Source of the DNA: Phialophora verrucosa
Lineage: Eukaryota > Ascomycota > Eurotiomycetes > Chaetothyriales > Herpotrichiellaceae
DNA length: 64,000 nt
Direction: 5' to 3'
NCBI GenBank assembly: GCA_002099365.1
Contig: MSED01000003.1
Coordinates: 434,001-498,000, forward strand
The translations under genes and the position numbers were made by a program. The notes under the pieces are model-generated. The model did no database searches and was not told the DNA's origin. It saw only the letters and a list, made by a program, of their open reading frames with translations. Shown in pieces: positions 42,586 through 53,700 of this stretch. Numbering within the stretch: the first letter of the stretch is position 1; every line of letters starts with the position of its first letter.

Positions 42586-45500
42586 TTAGGTCTGCATACT
42601 CTGAGCCGTTTGTCTCGGACTGCTTTGCTGCCCTTGCCCGTTCCCAGCGCTGTTGCCATTGATACCGCTCTGGCTCCCACTCCGCTGATCCCTCGGCGTC
42701 GCGCTACGACTCATGTGCCCCTGAGGGTTGGCGTGTTGACTCACCGGCCTAGCCATATTCATTACGGGAGAGCCGGCTATACCGTTAACATTCGGCATCC
42801 CTCCACCCATCTGCTGCTGCATCTGCATCGCTTGCAGATTACGTTGCGCGTGCTGTTGAGCCTGCTGCATACGGATGCGCTGGTTGTACTGCTGGACTTG
42901 CTCGTTGGTCATCATGCCAGGGTGCCCGAGTTGAGCGGCGCTGGCGGCGGTAGCTGCTGAGGCATTGTTGCCGGCATTCATAGCTCCGAGGGCAGCGTTT
43001 AGGGCAGCTTGGTTGTGTTGAGGACGTTTCTGGCTCGTGTGTCCCGCCGCGGCCTGGGTTGCTTGATGCTGGTACGTCTGGAGCTGTTGTGACGCAAGCC
43101 GCTGCACTTCTTCGTCCGATAGGTTCGGGTGATGTTCTCGAATCTTATTTGCGATCTGGGTCAGGACGGGAACGTGCCCGCTCGATAAGGCTTGGCCGGA
43201 ATTAGCGGTATTGGGTCGAGGCGAGCTACCGTTCATCGGACCGGACGGAGATCCAGTGCCATTAGCAGCGGCGGCCATCGCGGCACGGTAAGCGGCATTG
43301 TTCAAACCCTGGCCGTTAGCCAGAGCCGCATGAGGATTGTTAGGAGATGAGTGAGGACCATTCTGAGCCTGTTGAGCTTGGCGCATGAGCTGTTCTTGTT
43401 GCACGCGAGTAGCCTCCTGGAGCATCCGCATCTGCTGTGGTGAGGTCATCCCGCCTCGGGCGGCCATCTGGGCTTGCATCTGTGCCTGCATTTGCGGCGT
43501 GAGCTTGGGTGCCATCATGCCTGGCGGCAACTGCATATTTCCCTGCATTGCTGCGATCATTGCTGGATGGGGACGATGACCATTAGGCATCTGCATATTG
43601 CCATTCGGCATTCCTGGCATGCCACCCATTGAAGGCGCACGCATTCCAGGTGCTGCAGCAGCAGGCATGCCGTTCGGGAGACCACTGGGTTGACCGTTCT
43701 GGGTGCGCTGTTGCTGTGCCGTAGCACGCTGGTGAGCGATGAGTTGCTGTCGGTATATTTCTTGTCGCTCTGCAAGCTTCTGTTCCCTTTCCTGTTTGAG
43801 CTGTGAGAACTCAGCTGGGGTTTTGTACGACGGTTTGGGCACGTTCGCGTCGTTGACCTTCCGCATCGCTGCAAGATCCGCTTGATGTTGTTGTTTCTGC
43901 AAAGCCGTTTCTCTCTTCTTGGCCAGCTTACGCATGGCATCAAGCATAGCCAGATGTCGCTGTGTTCTCTTCCGCTCGACTTTGACAGGTTGTGTGGTTC
44001 GCCTGCGTGCCGAGATCTGAACATTGGCGCCCGCTCTTCGCTGAGCCTCTTCGATTTGGGCCGCCACATGTCGACCTGCGGCTTCGATCCTACCAGAGTA
44101 GGTCTTGAAATATGCCGTCTTAGACATATCTGCCGGTAAGCCTTCCAATCCGATCCATCGTTCGAAACATTCCCATGGCGTCCGACGATCGGCACCAGAA
44201 GTGTACAGGCTCGGAGGGGTGAGGCAGCTGGAGATCAGCGACCAATTGTAGGAGTAGTCTTTGACCAGTCGCTTGAGTTCATCGTCTTCTGCAGCAGTCC
44301 ATTGCGACGACGATCTTGTCTCGAAGAAGGCTTGTGTAGGCATTGGGTGCTCGGAAGGCGGGCGGAATGAATGGCCTGGATGTATTCTATCCCTGATGAT
44401 TTTGTTCTCAGGCATGAACAGTGCGACATTCACCTCTTCCGGCGGAAGGGGTTGCGACTTCTGCTTCGGTGAGGGCTCAAGGTCATAGTCGTATCGACTA
44501 CGTTTGACGGGAGGTTTGTAGTCTTTGACTGGCAACTTCTCGGTCGCCCATCTTGAGACGGGTACAATATCGGTCCTCCATTTTGCATCAAGACGTCCTG
44601 CTAGGGCAGTTTTTGACGCGTCGGGTTCGACATAGGGTCCGTACAGCGGCAGCTCGTTCAATAGCTTGTCGAGGGCAGCTGTCTTGTCGACGGAGAAGTT
44701 AAAGTCCGAAGGGCCCAACGAGAACAACGTTGCAGGTGCTCTGGAGATCTGCACATCTCGAAGGTCTGTAATATCGTCGCTCATGGAGTCATCCTCGTTA
44801 GAAGGCACCAATTCAGGAGTCGTTTGTGACGATGGGCTTGCAATCGGTCCTTCTCCCATGGCCACATCATGAGATGTACCAGGTTTGGCGAGAAGTTTTG
44901 GTGGCCGGACTTGCACCTGCAGGCGCCTCCGCTGCTCAGCAGAGCTTGCAACCCAGTCTGCACAGCACTCTGCAAGGCCCCTGGCGGCAGCCATCTTCCA
45001 CTTTCGCTCCTCTTTGAAATCGGTGCGCATCCACTTCACGTGGTCCAACAAGAAATCCCAGTGAGATGTTGGCCTCGGTGCTTCTTCAGCACGCTTGTAT
45101 TGCCTAAGAGCCCAGCGTTGCTTCTCCTGTAACTGATATAGGCGCTTCAATATTCGGCACTCCGCGGATAGCTCGTACTCAATGAGGTGGTCTGAGGTCG
45201 ACAAAGTCTTGTGAGCATTCTGGACAAGGTAGGACATGGAGGTTTGCCGCGACATAGAGTGCGCCTTGTTTTCAAAGAGCGTGTACAGATAGTCTCGCTC
45301 CCCAGGACCTTTGCCTTTTGCCTCACCATCAAAAGGTACCACTTCAAGATTCTCCTCGTCGCCAACCGCTTTCTCGCGCTTAGCGAAGACTACAGTTGAT
45401 AGCCTGCTCCGATCCTTGTCCCGTCGGTCACGTTCAGCTATTCGACCCTGAGGCGTCGTGGCACTGAATGAATCACGAGGAGACTCTGACTGCGGGGTTG

Positions 45501-46947
45501 TCGTCCTCGGCGTCTCGCCGAGGATCTCAGAGACAGATTTCTTCTGCAAGACACCAGATGATATTCGCGTCGCACGTTTTAGGGGCTCCTCGGCTGATGC
45601 AGTTCCTGGCACGTTCCGTTTGGGAGTAGTGCCCGTCAATTGTGCAGGGCTTTCGACAATGCCACCAGCAGGTCGCGCATTAAAGTAAGAGTCGCTCTCT
45701 GTCCGCGTGTCTATTCGCATCGCTGGTCGTTGAGGGCTCGGAAATTTGGATGGCTCCGCGGAGAGCTTGCTTTGATCAGGCCCGCTCGAATTGGTAGGTC
45801 CGCCATCGTCTACTCCAGTCATTTCAACTTCAACAGATGGAATTTCTGTCTTGCTTGCACTGTGCCGGTAGTCTGTATCTTGTAGTCCAGGAGATAGCAT
45901 CGTACCAGGTTGGCTAGTATCCATAGCCTTGCTTGCCTGAGGAACCAAGGATGTGGCGGGCGCAAGATCGACCCCAGGACTCGTGCCAGGAGAGCCAGCA
46001 TCAGGAGCCGGAGTATTCGAGGAGTCCGGACCGTTGCTCGAGGCTGGGGAAGATTGGGGATCAGCTGGTGGTGCAATTGGTGCAAGAGCAGGTGGGCTCC
46101 GGCTTGGTCGATGGTCGATGGGCGGGTGAGGAGGACGTGTTTCCGCGGATCCCGAGGGCGCATTGCCCGTCCTTGCGCCAGAAGATTCGAGAGAAATGCC
46201 ATCGCTTTGGTCTATAGCAGTTGCTTCGACAGACGGGACCCTAGGAGACCTCGACCGGCGGTCGCCTCTGCCCGGACTAGCAATGAAATTGCCATTTTGC
46301 GTATTCGAATCCGCCGCTGCCGACTCCTGGCTACCCGGCTCAGGTTGTTCCCCGGTTGCAGATGTCGCGTCTTCGTCACGCTTGTTTCCTTCAAGCGGCT
46401 TCGGTACGGACAGTGTTTGTCTCGCTGCGATCGGTTGGGTCGTCGGTTTCGGTGTTGGCGACGACGGTGCAGTGGTTTTCGAGACCGACTTCGGTTGATG
46501 CAGGGTGTCTGGAGTCGGCGAGGTGGTTATATGTGGTTGTTTGGGCGTAGACTTTCGAGATCGTAGTACTATATGTGGTAGAGGTGGAAGGGTGCGCTCG
46601 TCGAAGCGACGGCCTCTGGAGAACAGTGAGAACGCGACCAAACAGGCAAAACAATTCATGAAAATTGGTAGGGTGGTACATATGTGGCAGCGACAAGGAG
46701 TCCATACTTTTCCAGATCATTTGCATCGTGAAAGGCTTGGAGTTTCTGCTTGTAGGTTGGGTCGTGGGCTGGTATACTGATGGAGAAGAGTTCATTTAAT
46801 TTGCGCTTTCTGGACTGCAACAGTCGTCTGTAATTCATGATATTGCATCAGTATATGCTCGCAGACTCAGAGAGCATCTCCGTGGCTTGCGATGAGTATT
46901 ACTGACTGTGCTTCAGACTTCTTCGAGCGTAAGTGCTCGACGGGCAT
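42586..46947 (-). CDS. eaf1: EAF1/VID21, scaffold subunit of the NuA4 histone acetyltransferase complex
   Basis: Three exons (minus): 46907-46947, 46708-46827 and 42586-46615, 1396 aa. The introns (46828-46906 with donor GTCAGT; 46616-46707 with donor GTATGG) are set so that MPVEHLRSKKSEAQ joins RLLQSRKRKLNELF, and AFHDANDLEK joins GRRFDERTLPPLP. Both junctions follow the fungal Vid21 N-terminal pattern. The HSA domain is near residues 570-615 (SHWDFLLDHVKWMRTDF, ERKWKMAAARGLAECC). The SANT/Myb domain is near 825-890 (SQWTAAEDDELKRLVKDYS...W). A long Gln/Met/Ala-rich tail follows, with MQAQMQAQMAARGG and similar runs. HSA binds actin-related proteins, and the protein holds NuA4 together in the nucleus. 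The first 41-nt exon rests on pattern matching and is the least sure. Confidence 0.92.
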
Positions 46948-47565
46948 TTCATCGGCATCGGCGGCGTCGAGGAGAAGTACGAGAAACCATCCGAATTAAT
47001 TGCTGAAAATTCGCCACAACACAGAGACAACCGGAGGGAGATGGGATGAGGTCTCAAAAACAATTGTTTGGGCGCGTTGTCGTTGATTGTGGCTGTCGAA
47101 GTCGGAAGGTCGCTGTGGTAAGTGGCCTCTGGGGAGCTGGCTGTTACAGTGAGGCCGCAGGCTCACAGGTGCAGTACAGAGACCAAACGTTTTGCGGGCA
47201 AAGACAGGCGGGGGTGTAAGTGATGGAAGAGAGCACACCCCTAAACTGATTGCCCTGCTCCAAGTCGACGCCTAAAGGCGCACCTTCCCTCAAAGGGTCC
47301 ACCCACAAATCTACGGGCATCCACCCCGGCACGCTTCAACAGCTTGTCCTTTCCTACTGCGAATTGTTCATAACAGTCCAGTATTGACTATTAACTGAGT
47401 CGTCAACGCTCTACTGCCACGCTGCATTGCACACGGGTTCTCTTCTTGACTTCCTAAGTCCATCTGTGATTGCATGCAGTTCTGCTGCCCATCCCGCCCA
47501 AGCCACTTGATCGTCAAGGCAGACTTCTCCAATTTTGAAATTTGAGATCCGCAGAAATTTTCCTG
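46948..47565. promoter_or_regulatory. Divergent upstream region of eaf1 and mak11
   Basis: 618 bp between two divergent starts. Contains no supportable gene. Confidence 0.4.
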
Positions 47566-49077
47566 ATGGCCAAAAGAAAACGAGATACGGCAACGACGAG
47601 AACGAGTGGAACAGCCAACAGCGCAGATGGTAGCGATAATTCTTCCAAGGTCGCCAAAACCAACGGGCACGTCGATGTCAAGACTACCGCCCCCGTGATC
47701 CAGATTGTGGCAGGTTCCTATGAACGAGTCCTGCATGGCATTACCGCATCCATATTGAACCTCTCGTCACCAGAATCTTCCCCATCCGTGCAATTTGCAG
47801 ACACTTTTTTGTTCAACGCACACGCGGGAGCCGTACGCTGTCTAGCCCTGTCACCGCTTCCAGACCAGGACTCATCGGAAAATCAAGGTGTGTATTTGGC
47901 CACCGGCGGCTCAGATGAGAAAATCAACGTTTTCAATCTCGCTGCTTGCCCCGTCTCCGAAAATGAGAGACTCCCACCCATGCCCTCGCTGGGTAAGAAC
48001 ACCATATCCGAGAACCCAAGGAACAGGGAACTGGGCACCTTGCTTCAACATTCATCGCACATCACGGCGCTACACTTCCCCACCCGGTCGAAACTCCTCT
48101 CCGGCTCAGAAGACAACACCATTGCCATTACACGATTAAAAGATCTAGCTGTGGTGTCCACCATCAAGGCGCCTCGTCCGAAAGCTCAGGGCCAACCAAG
48201 CGGCGACACTGCACCACCTGGCGCCACGCCCGCCGGTATCAATGACTTCTCGGTACATCCCAGCCTAAAGCTCATGCTTAGTGTTGGTCGTGGTGAGCGT
48301 TGCATGAGACTGTGGAACCTTGTGACGGGAAAGAAAGCCGGCGTGTTGAACTTCAACCGCGAAATCTTGCAAAGTGTACGGGAAGGAAAGCACAGCAGCG
48401 GCGAAGGGCGAAGGATCCGCTGGAGTCCCGACGGCAGCGAGTTTGCGGTCGCATTTGAAAGAGGTGCTGTTGTGTTTGGAGAGGACTCGAAGCCAAAGTG
48501 TAATGTTTTACCAATGCCGCTGACGAAGTTGCACCAGATGTGCTATATTTCGTTGGCACCGGAGCGTCAGGAAGAGACGAGTTTGCTGGCGGTGTCGACC
48601 GAGGACGGGAGGATCCTCTTCTACGAAACAGACAAGATCTCTTCCACGAACGGAACCCACAAAGACCGAGTGGACTCATCAGTTCCGGATGCTACTCTGA
48701 TTGCGACAGTCGGCGGCAGAGCCGCTGGTATCAAGACGCGGATCAAGGACTTCGAGATTCTCTTCGTCCGACCCACTGCCAGTGAGACAAACGTCCTGGT
48801 CATCGTCACAGCAAGCAGTGATGGTACGATCCGTATCATCAACGTGCCACTCTCTGATCTCTCCGATGCGCTCGAGCAGAAGCAAGGACCAGCTCCACAT
48901 ATAGGGACGGTGATCGGGACGTATGAGACGAGCAACAGGATCACATGCCTGAAGGCGTTTGTGATGTTGCCGGCGAAGGGAGACGTGGAATTAGGGGACC
49001 TTGAGAATGAAGATGGAGACTTCATGGGGTTTGATGAAAACGACGGGAGCGAGGACAGCGAAAGTGATGAAGACTGA
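47566..49077 (+). CDS. mak11: MAK11-like WD40 protein (60S ribosome assembly)
   Basis: 503 aa from ATG 47566; the frame starting eight codons earlier begins with TTG. A basic N terminus (MAKRKRDTATTRTSG) precedes WD40 repeats: FNAHAGAVRCLALSPL with YLATGGSDEKINVFNL, then LLQHSSHITALHF with KLLSGSEDNTIAITRL, then INDFSVHPSLKLMLSVGRG with MRLWNLVTGKKA. IRWSPDGSEFAVAFERGAVV is a further repeat. The arrangement and the acidic C-terminal tail (about the last 25 residues) match Mak11/PAK1IP1, a nucleolar protein needed for early pre-60S maturation. Convergent with the UMP kinase gene. Confidence 0.88.
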   Translation: MAKRKRDTATTRTSGTANSADGSDNSSKVAKTNGHVDVKTTAPVIQIVAGSYERVLHGITASILNLSSPESSPSVQFADTFLFNAHAGAVRCLALSPLPDQDSSENQGVYLATGGSDEKINVFNLAACPVSENERLPPMPSLGKNTISENPRNRELGTLLQHSSHITALHFPTRSKLLSGSEDNTIAITRLKDLAVVSTIKAPRPKAQGQPSGDTAPPGATPAGINDFSVHPSLKLMLSVGRGERCMRLWNLVTGKKAGVLNFNREILQSVREGKHSSGEGRRIRWSPDGSEFAVAFERGAVVFGEDSKPKCNVLPMPLTKLHQMCYISLAPERQEETSLLAVSTEDGRILFYETDKISSTNGTHKDRVDSSVPDATLIATVGGRAAGIKTRIKDFEILFVRPTASETNVLVIVTASSDGTIRIINVPLSDLSDALEQKQGPAPHIGTVIGTYETSNRITCLKAFVMLPAKGDVELGDLENEDGDFMGFDENDGSEDSESDED

Positions 49078-49267
49078 TAGAAGGACTGATAGAGGAGCTC
49101 TAGCCGCATTGAACCCCATAGTGAGGCAAATCGACTGTTGGTCGAGGTGCTGTATTCGGGGGACTGAAGCCTGCTTGCTCGACAAGGATAACGGCACGTT
49201 TCATGCACTTGGCAGTGATTTAGCATAGGAAGCCGACTTCCATGCCTTCCTCTACCCACCGTGCGTC

Positions 49268-50278
49268 TCATTTTGACGGAGATATCCCCATCGATGCCAG
49301 GCCTTCAACAACATGCTCGTACACCTCCCCCACCTCTCCCACAGCTGAGATCTTGACGACTTTGTCCTCCTTCTCAAACATGTCCACGACGGGCATACTC
49401 GTCTCCACAAAAGTCCTGAAGCGCTTGATGATGCTCTCTTCATTGTCATCTGATCGCCCGCTTGTCTTTCCTCGGTTCAACAACCGTTCACGCATGACTT
49501 CTTCTGGACAGTCGAGAAACAGTGTACACCTAGACGGACAGACCGACTGCTCAAAGAACACGGCTTGGTCCATCTTTCTCGGGAATCCGTCGATCAGGAA
49601 TTTTCCTGACCCTTCGCTGCCCATCTTCGAGCGCATGGCATTTTCCAGCAGCTTCACCGTAATTTCCATGGGTACGATCTTTCCGTCCTTAATGTAGTCT
49701 TTGATCAGCTGACCGTATTCGCTGGTTTCATTGTCTTGCTCTTCTCTCAACAAGTCGCCTGCTGAGAGATGTACAAAGCCGTAGTCTCGAACTAAATTTG
49801 CAGATTGCGTGCCCTTGCCCGAGCCTGGACCGCCCAGGACATACACCACGGTAACTTTTTGAGGGTCGAATGCAGGAGAGACGTTCGTTGAGGCGAGTGG
49901 TACATCTGGCTGGACTAGTGGTGATGCCCCTGACGTGGGGTCGATCGTAGTCGGAGCAGCCATCTTCTACCGTTCGGTGTGTGCTTTCCGGCGACTCTCA
50001 CTCGAGGTTGTGTTTTGTTGGCCCGTTCTTTTTTTCACGAGGAACAGATAGCTGCCGCTACTGGCAAGGAAGAGAAGGAGGAAAGGAAAGAAGCTAAGCC
50101 GATCGCTCTGGCCCCCTGGGCGGTGTTTGCTCGCGGGGTTTGGCCCTGAGCTCGAGGTCGACTTTACAGCGGTGCTGGTGGGTGAGGAGGTGTAGCGGAC
50201 CGCGGACGGTAACGATCCGAAACCGTGGGACAACGGTAGGGGTCTGCAATTTGCTCTGATCAGCGGGCGTATGCTCAT
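49268..50278 (-). CDS. ura6: UMP/CMP kinase (uridylate kinase) with N-terminal membrane-anchor exon
   Basis: Proposed exons (minus): 50002-50278 and 49268-49905 (or 49914), about 304 aa. A 231-aa form starting at ATG 49963 inside the intron is the alternative. Kinase motifs: the P-loop GGPGSGKGTQ, HLSAGDLLREE (NMP-binding), KFLIDGFPRKMDQ and RGKTSGRSDDN (lid). It phosphorylates UMP (and dCMP/CMP), feeding UTP and CTP synthesis. The upstream exon encodes a basic, Ser-rich leader (MSIRPLIRANCRPLPLSHGF) like a mitochondrial presequence, then a hydrophobic segment (LSFFPFLLLFLASSGSYLFL). It joins the kinase frame in phase through donor GTGAGA. Both possible acceptors keep frame. The kinase call is firm; the N-terminal exon is moderately supported. 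Confidence 0.85.
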
Positions 50279-50352
50279 TACTTCCAACGAGGGTAGTGAA
50301 AAGGGTAGAAGCTAGTCATGAAGCCGACTTCAAGGGCAAAGACAGGAAAATG

Positions 50353-50372
50353 AGCAGCAGCAGCAGCAGCAG
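50353..50372. repeat. (AGC)n trinucleotide run
   Basis: About six AGC units in the divergent promoter. Confidence 0.85.
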
Positions 50373-50421
50373 TACCAGAACTGACTGCGATGACGCAGAT
50401 CCGCGCATGAGTTGACCGTTA

Positions 50422-50431
50422 GTCACGTGAC
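50422..50431. promoter_or_regulatory. Palindromic E-box GTCACGTGAC
   Basis: A perfect 10-bp palindrome with the TCACGTGA core bound in fungi by bHLH proteins such as Cbf1 or SREBP types. It lies between the divergent starts of ura6 and the clathrin gene. Binding is not shown. Confidence 0.4.
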
Positions 50432-50781
50432 TTGCAACCCCAATTTCAGTTTGACCTCCTTGGCGAATCAATTAACCACTGAAGCCACTGCATTCTGCTG
50501 CTTTTGGCTGCGTCTCCAGAGGGTTCCGCTAGGTCGCTCACTTATTCTTTACAGGTGTCGAGTTCCCAGGAGCTCATCAACATTCGAACAAGAACCCACG
50601 ATTTCTTTCAATCCGCTCACCACGCCACGCTTTTTGTGGTTCTCTGCTTCGCAGTCTCTTCGCTTCGTCTCACACTCCTTTGAGTCCCTGTTCATTTCCA
50701 GTAAATCTACCAGGCGTCCTAGCGAGCGATCCGTCAACTTCATTTGCAAGTGTATGAGGCCGCAATAGGCCGGTCGCAATC

Positions 50782-53700
50782 ATGGCGCTGCCTATTCGGT
50801 TCACTGAACTGGTTCAGGTGCGTGAAGACTGTCCGTTCTAGAGTCTACTGTTACTGACATCTGAAATATAGTTGACGAATCTTGACATCGCGGTATGGTC
50901 CTGTCCTCCCTGATGATACTTTGGACGCGATCGCATTTCAGGCTGTCTACAAACGCGCGAAACTCTGCTCAATAGAATGTGGGATTCCAATACTGACCTT
51001 TAATCTCCTTGACAGCCAGCTTCAATATCCTTCAACACCTGTGTAAGTACCTCCGGGCTCAGTTCACCCTTTCCCTGCGCTGACCGTGCTGGCAGACACT
51101 AGAATCCGACCACTTCGTCTGCGTACGGCAGAAACTTAATGAACAAGACAAGCCTCAAGTCATAATCATAAACCTCAAGAAAAACAATGAAGTCATTAAG
51201 CGTGCCATCAGCGCCGACAGCGCCATCATGCACTTCAACCGCGAGATCCTCGCTCTCAAGGCCCAGGGAAGAACGATCCAGGTCTTCGACCTCGGAGCCA
51301 AAGCCAAGCTGAAGTCCACAATCATGAATGAAGATGTCGTCTTCTGGAAGTGGTATAATGAACGCAGCCTGGGCTTGGTCACCGATACTTCCGTGTACCA
51401 CTGGGATGTCTTCGATCCAACCCAGACTGCTCCCACCAAGGTCTTCGAGCGAAACGCGAATCTCAACGGCTGCCAAATCATCAACTACCGCGTGAACGAT
51501 GATGAACAATGGATGGTGATTGTCGGCATATCTCAAAGAGAAGGGCGAGTTGTGGGCTCCATGCAGCTGTACTCGAAGAACCGTGGCATCTCGCAAAATA
51601 TCGAAGGCCATGCGGCTGCGTTCGGCACTTTTCATGCTGAGGGCAATGCCAGTCCCCACAAACTCTTCACTTTCGCGGTTCGAAACGCTGCTGGACAAGG
51701 CAAGCTTCACGTGGTTGAGATTGATCCCACCGAGAACAATACCCGCTTCGTCAAGAAAGCTGTGGATGTCTACTTCCCAGATGAGGCAGTCAACGACTTC
51801 CCCGTGGCCATGCAAATCTCAAAGAAGTACAGCATCATTTACATGATCACCAAGTATGGTTTCATTCATCTGTACGACCTCGAGACCGCCACCTGCATCT
51901 TCATGAACAGAATCTCGAGCGAGACCATCTTCATCACCACACCAGATTCAGAGTCGTCAGGTATTGTGGGAATCAATCGAAAGGGCCAAGTGCTCTCTGT
52001 CAGTGTCGATGAGAATACCATTATTCCTTACCTGCTCCAAAATCCCGCCAATTCGTCTCTTGCCGTGAAGCTAGCATCACGAGCTGGCCTGCCAGGTGCC
52101 GACAACCTCTATCAACAGCAGTTTGAGACTCTCTTTGCGCAGGGTCAGTACTCAGAAGCCGCCGAGGTTGCAGCCAACTCTCCACGCGGCTTCTTGAGGA
52201 CTCCGGAAACAATCAACCGTTTCAAGACTGCACCTCAACAACCTGGACAACTCTCTGTCATCCTTCAATATTTCGGCAAGCTCCTCGACAAGGGCAAGCT
52301 AAACAAGTACGAAAGTGTAGAATTGATAAAGCCAGTTCTAGCACAAAATCGTAAAAACTTGCTCGACAAGTGGATGAGCGAGGGCAAGTTAGAGTCTTCA
52401 GAAGAGCTTGGCGACATTGTTCGTTTGCACGACCTCGAGCTCGCTTTGACAATCTACCGCGAGGCAAATGTTCCTCCAAAGGTTGTCGCAGCTCTGGCTG
52501 AAACTGGTCGCTTTGATGAAGTCATTCCCTACGCGCGCGAGGCAGGCTATCAACCAGATTTCACGGGCTTGTTGCAGCACATCGTCCGTGCCAATCCCGA
52601 AAAAGGCACCGAGTTTGCAACCCAGCTTGTGAATAACCCAGGTGGTCCCTTGGTCGACATCAGCAGAGTTGTTGATATCTTCATGTCCCAAAACATGGTC
52701 CAACAAGCCACTGCTTTTCTGCTCGATGCTCTCAAGGATAACCAGCCAGAGCAAGGACCTCTGCAGACTCGGCTCTTAGAGATGAACTTGATCAACGCAC
52801 CACAAGTTGCGGACGCCATTCTTGGCAACGAGATGTTTTCCCATTATGACAAGGCCAGAATTGCCCAGCTCTGCGAACAGGCTGGTCTTCTGCAGCGTGC
52901 TCTCGAAAACACCGACGATCCGGCATCAATCAAGCGCATCATTGTTCAGACCGACAAGCTCAATCCCGAGTGGCTCCAACAATATTTCGGCCGCATGTCA
53001 GTCGAACAATCGCTCGACAGCATGGATGCCATGTTAACATCAAACATCCGTCAGAACCTGGCAGCTGTGGTACAAATTGCCACGAAGTTCTCTGACCTGT
53101 TGGGCTCCAGCCGTCTGATCGCACTGTTCGAGAAGCACCGCACCGCAGAAGGACTCTACTACTACCTAGGAAGCATTGTGAACCTCTCCGAGGACCCGGA
53201 AGTCGTCTTTAAATATCTCGAAGCTGCCGTTACTATGCAGCAATTTCAAGAAGTCGAACGGATTTGCCGTGAGAACAACCACTACGTGAGTTCATCCCAA
53301 AAGCCAGTCTCTCGGGATGCCCAGATCCTATGTTCCTGGTTGTCCGCATACGGTTCTTAGAGACTAATAACAAAGCAGAACCCCGAAAAAGTCAAGAACT
53401 TCTTGATTGAGGCACGACTGGCGGAACAGTTACCACTCATCATCGTCTGCGATCGATTCAATTTCGTTAAAGACCTGGTGGTTCACCTGTATCGCAGTCA
53501 ACAATACAAATCAATCGAGGCATATGTGCAGCGCATTAACGTTGCTCGAACGCCAGCCGTCATCGGGGCCTTACTCTCACTCGATTGCGAGGAATCTGTC
53601 GTCAAGAACCTGTTGTCCTCCGTTGACCCTGCAGCTGTCCCTATGGACGAATTGACCAGTGAAGTCGAAGCTCAAAACCGTCTCAAGATCTTGTTGCCTT

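Larger units (their letters stand above)
50279..50781. promoter_or_regulatory. Divergent upstream region of ura6 and the clathrin gene
   Basis: About 500 bp with an (AGC)n run near 50353-50372 and a palindromic E-box at 50422-50431. No gene supported; the frame 50412-50768 is judged chance. Confidence 0.45.
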
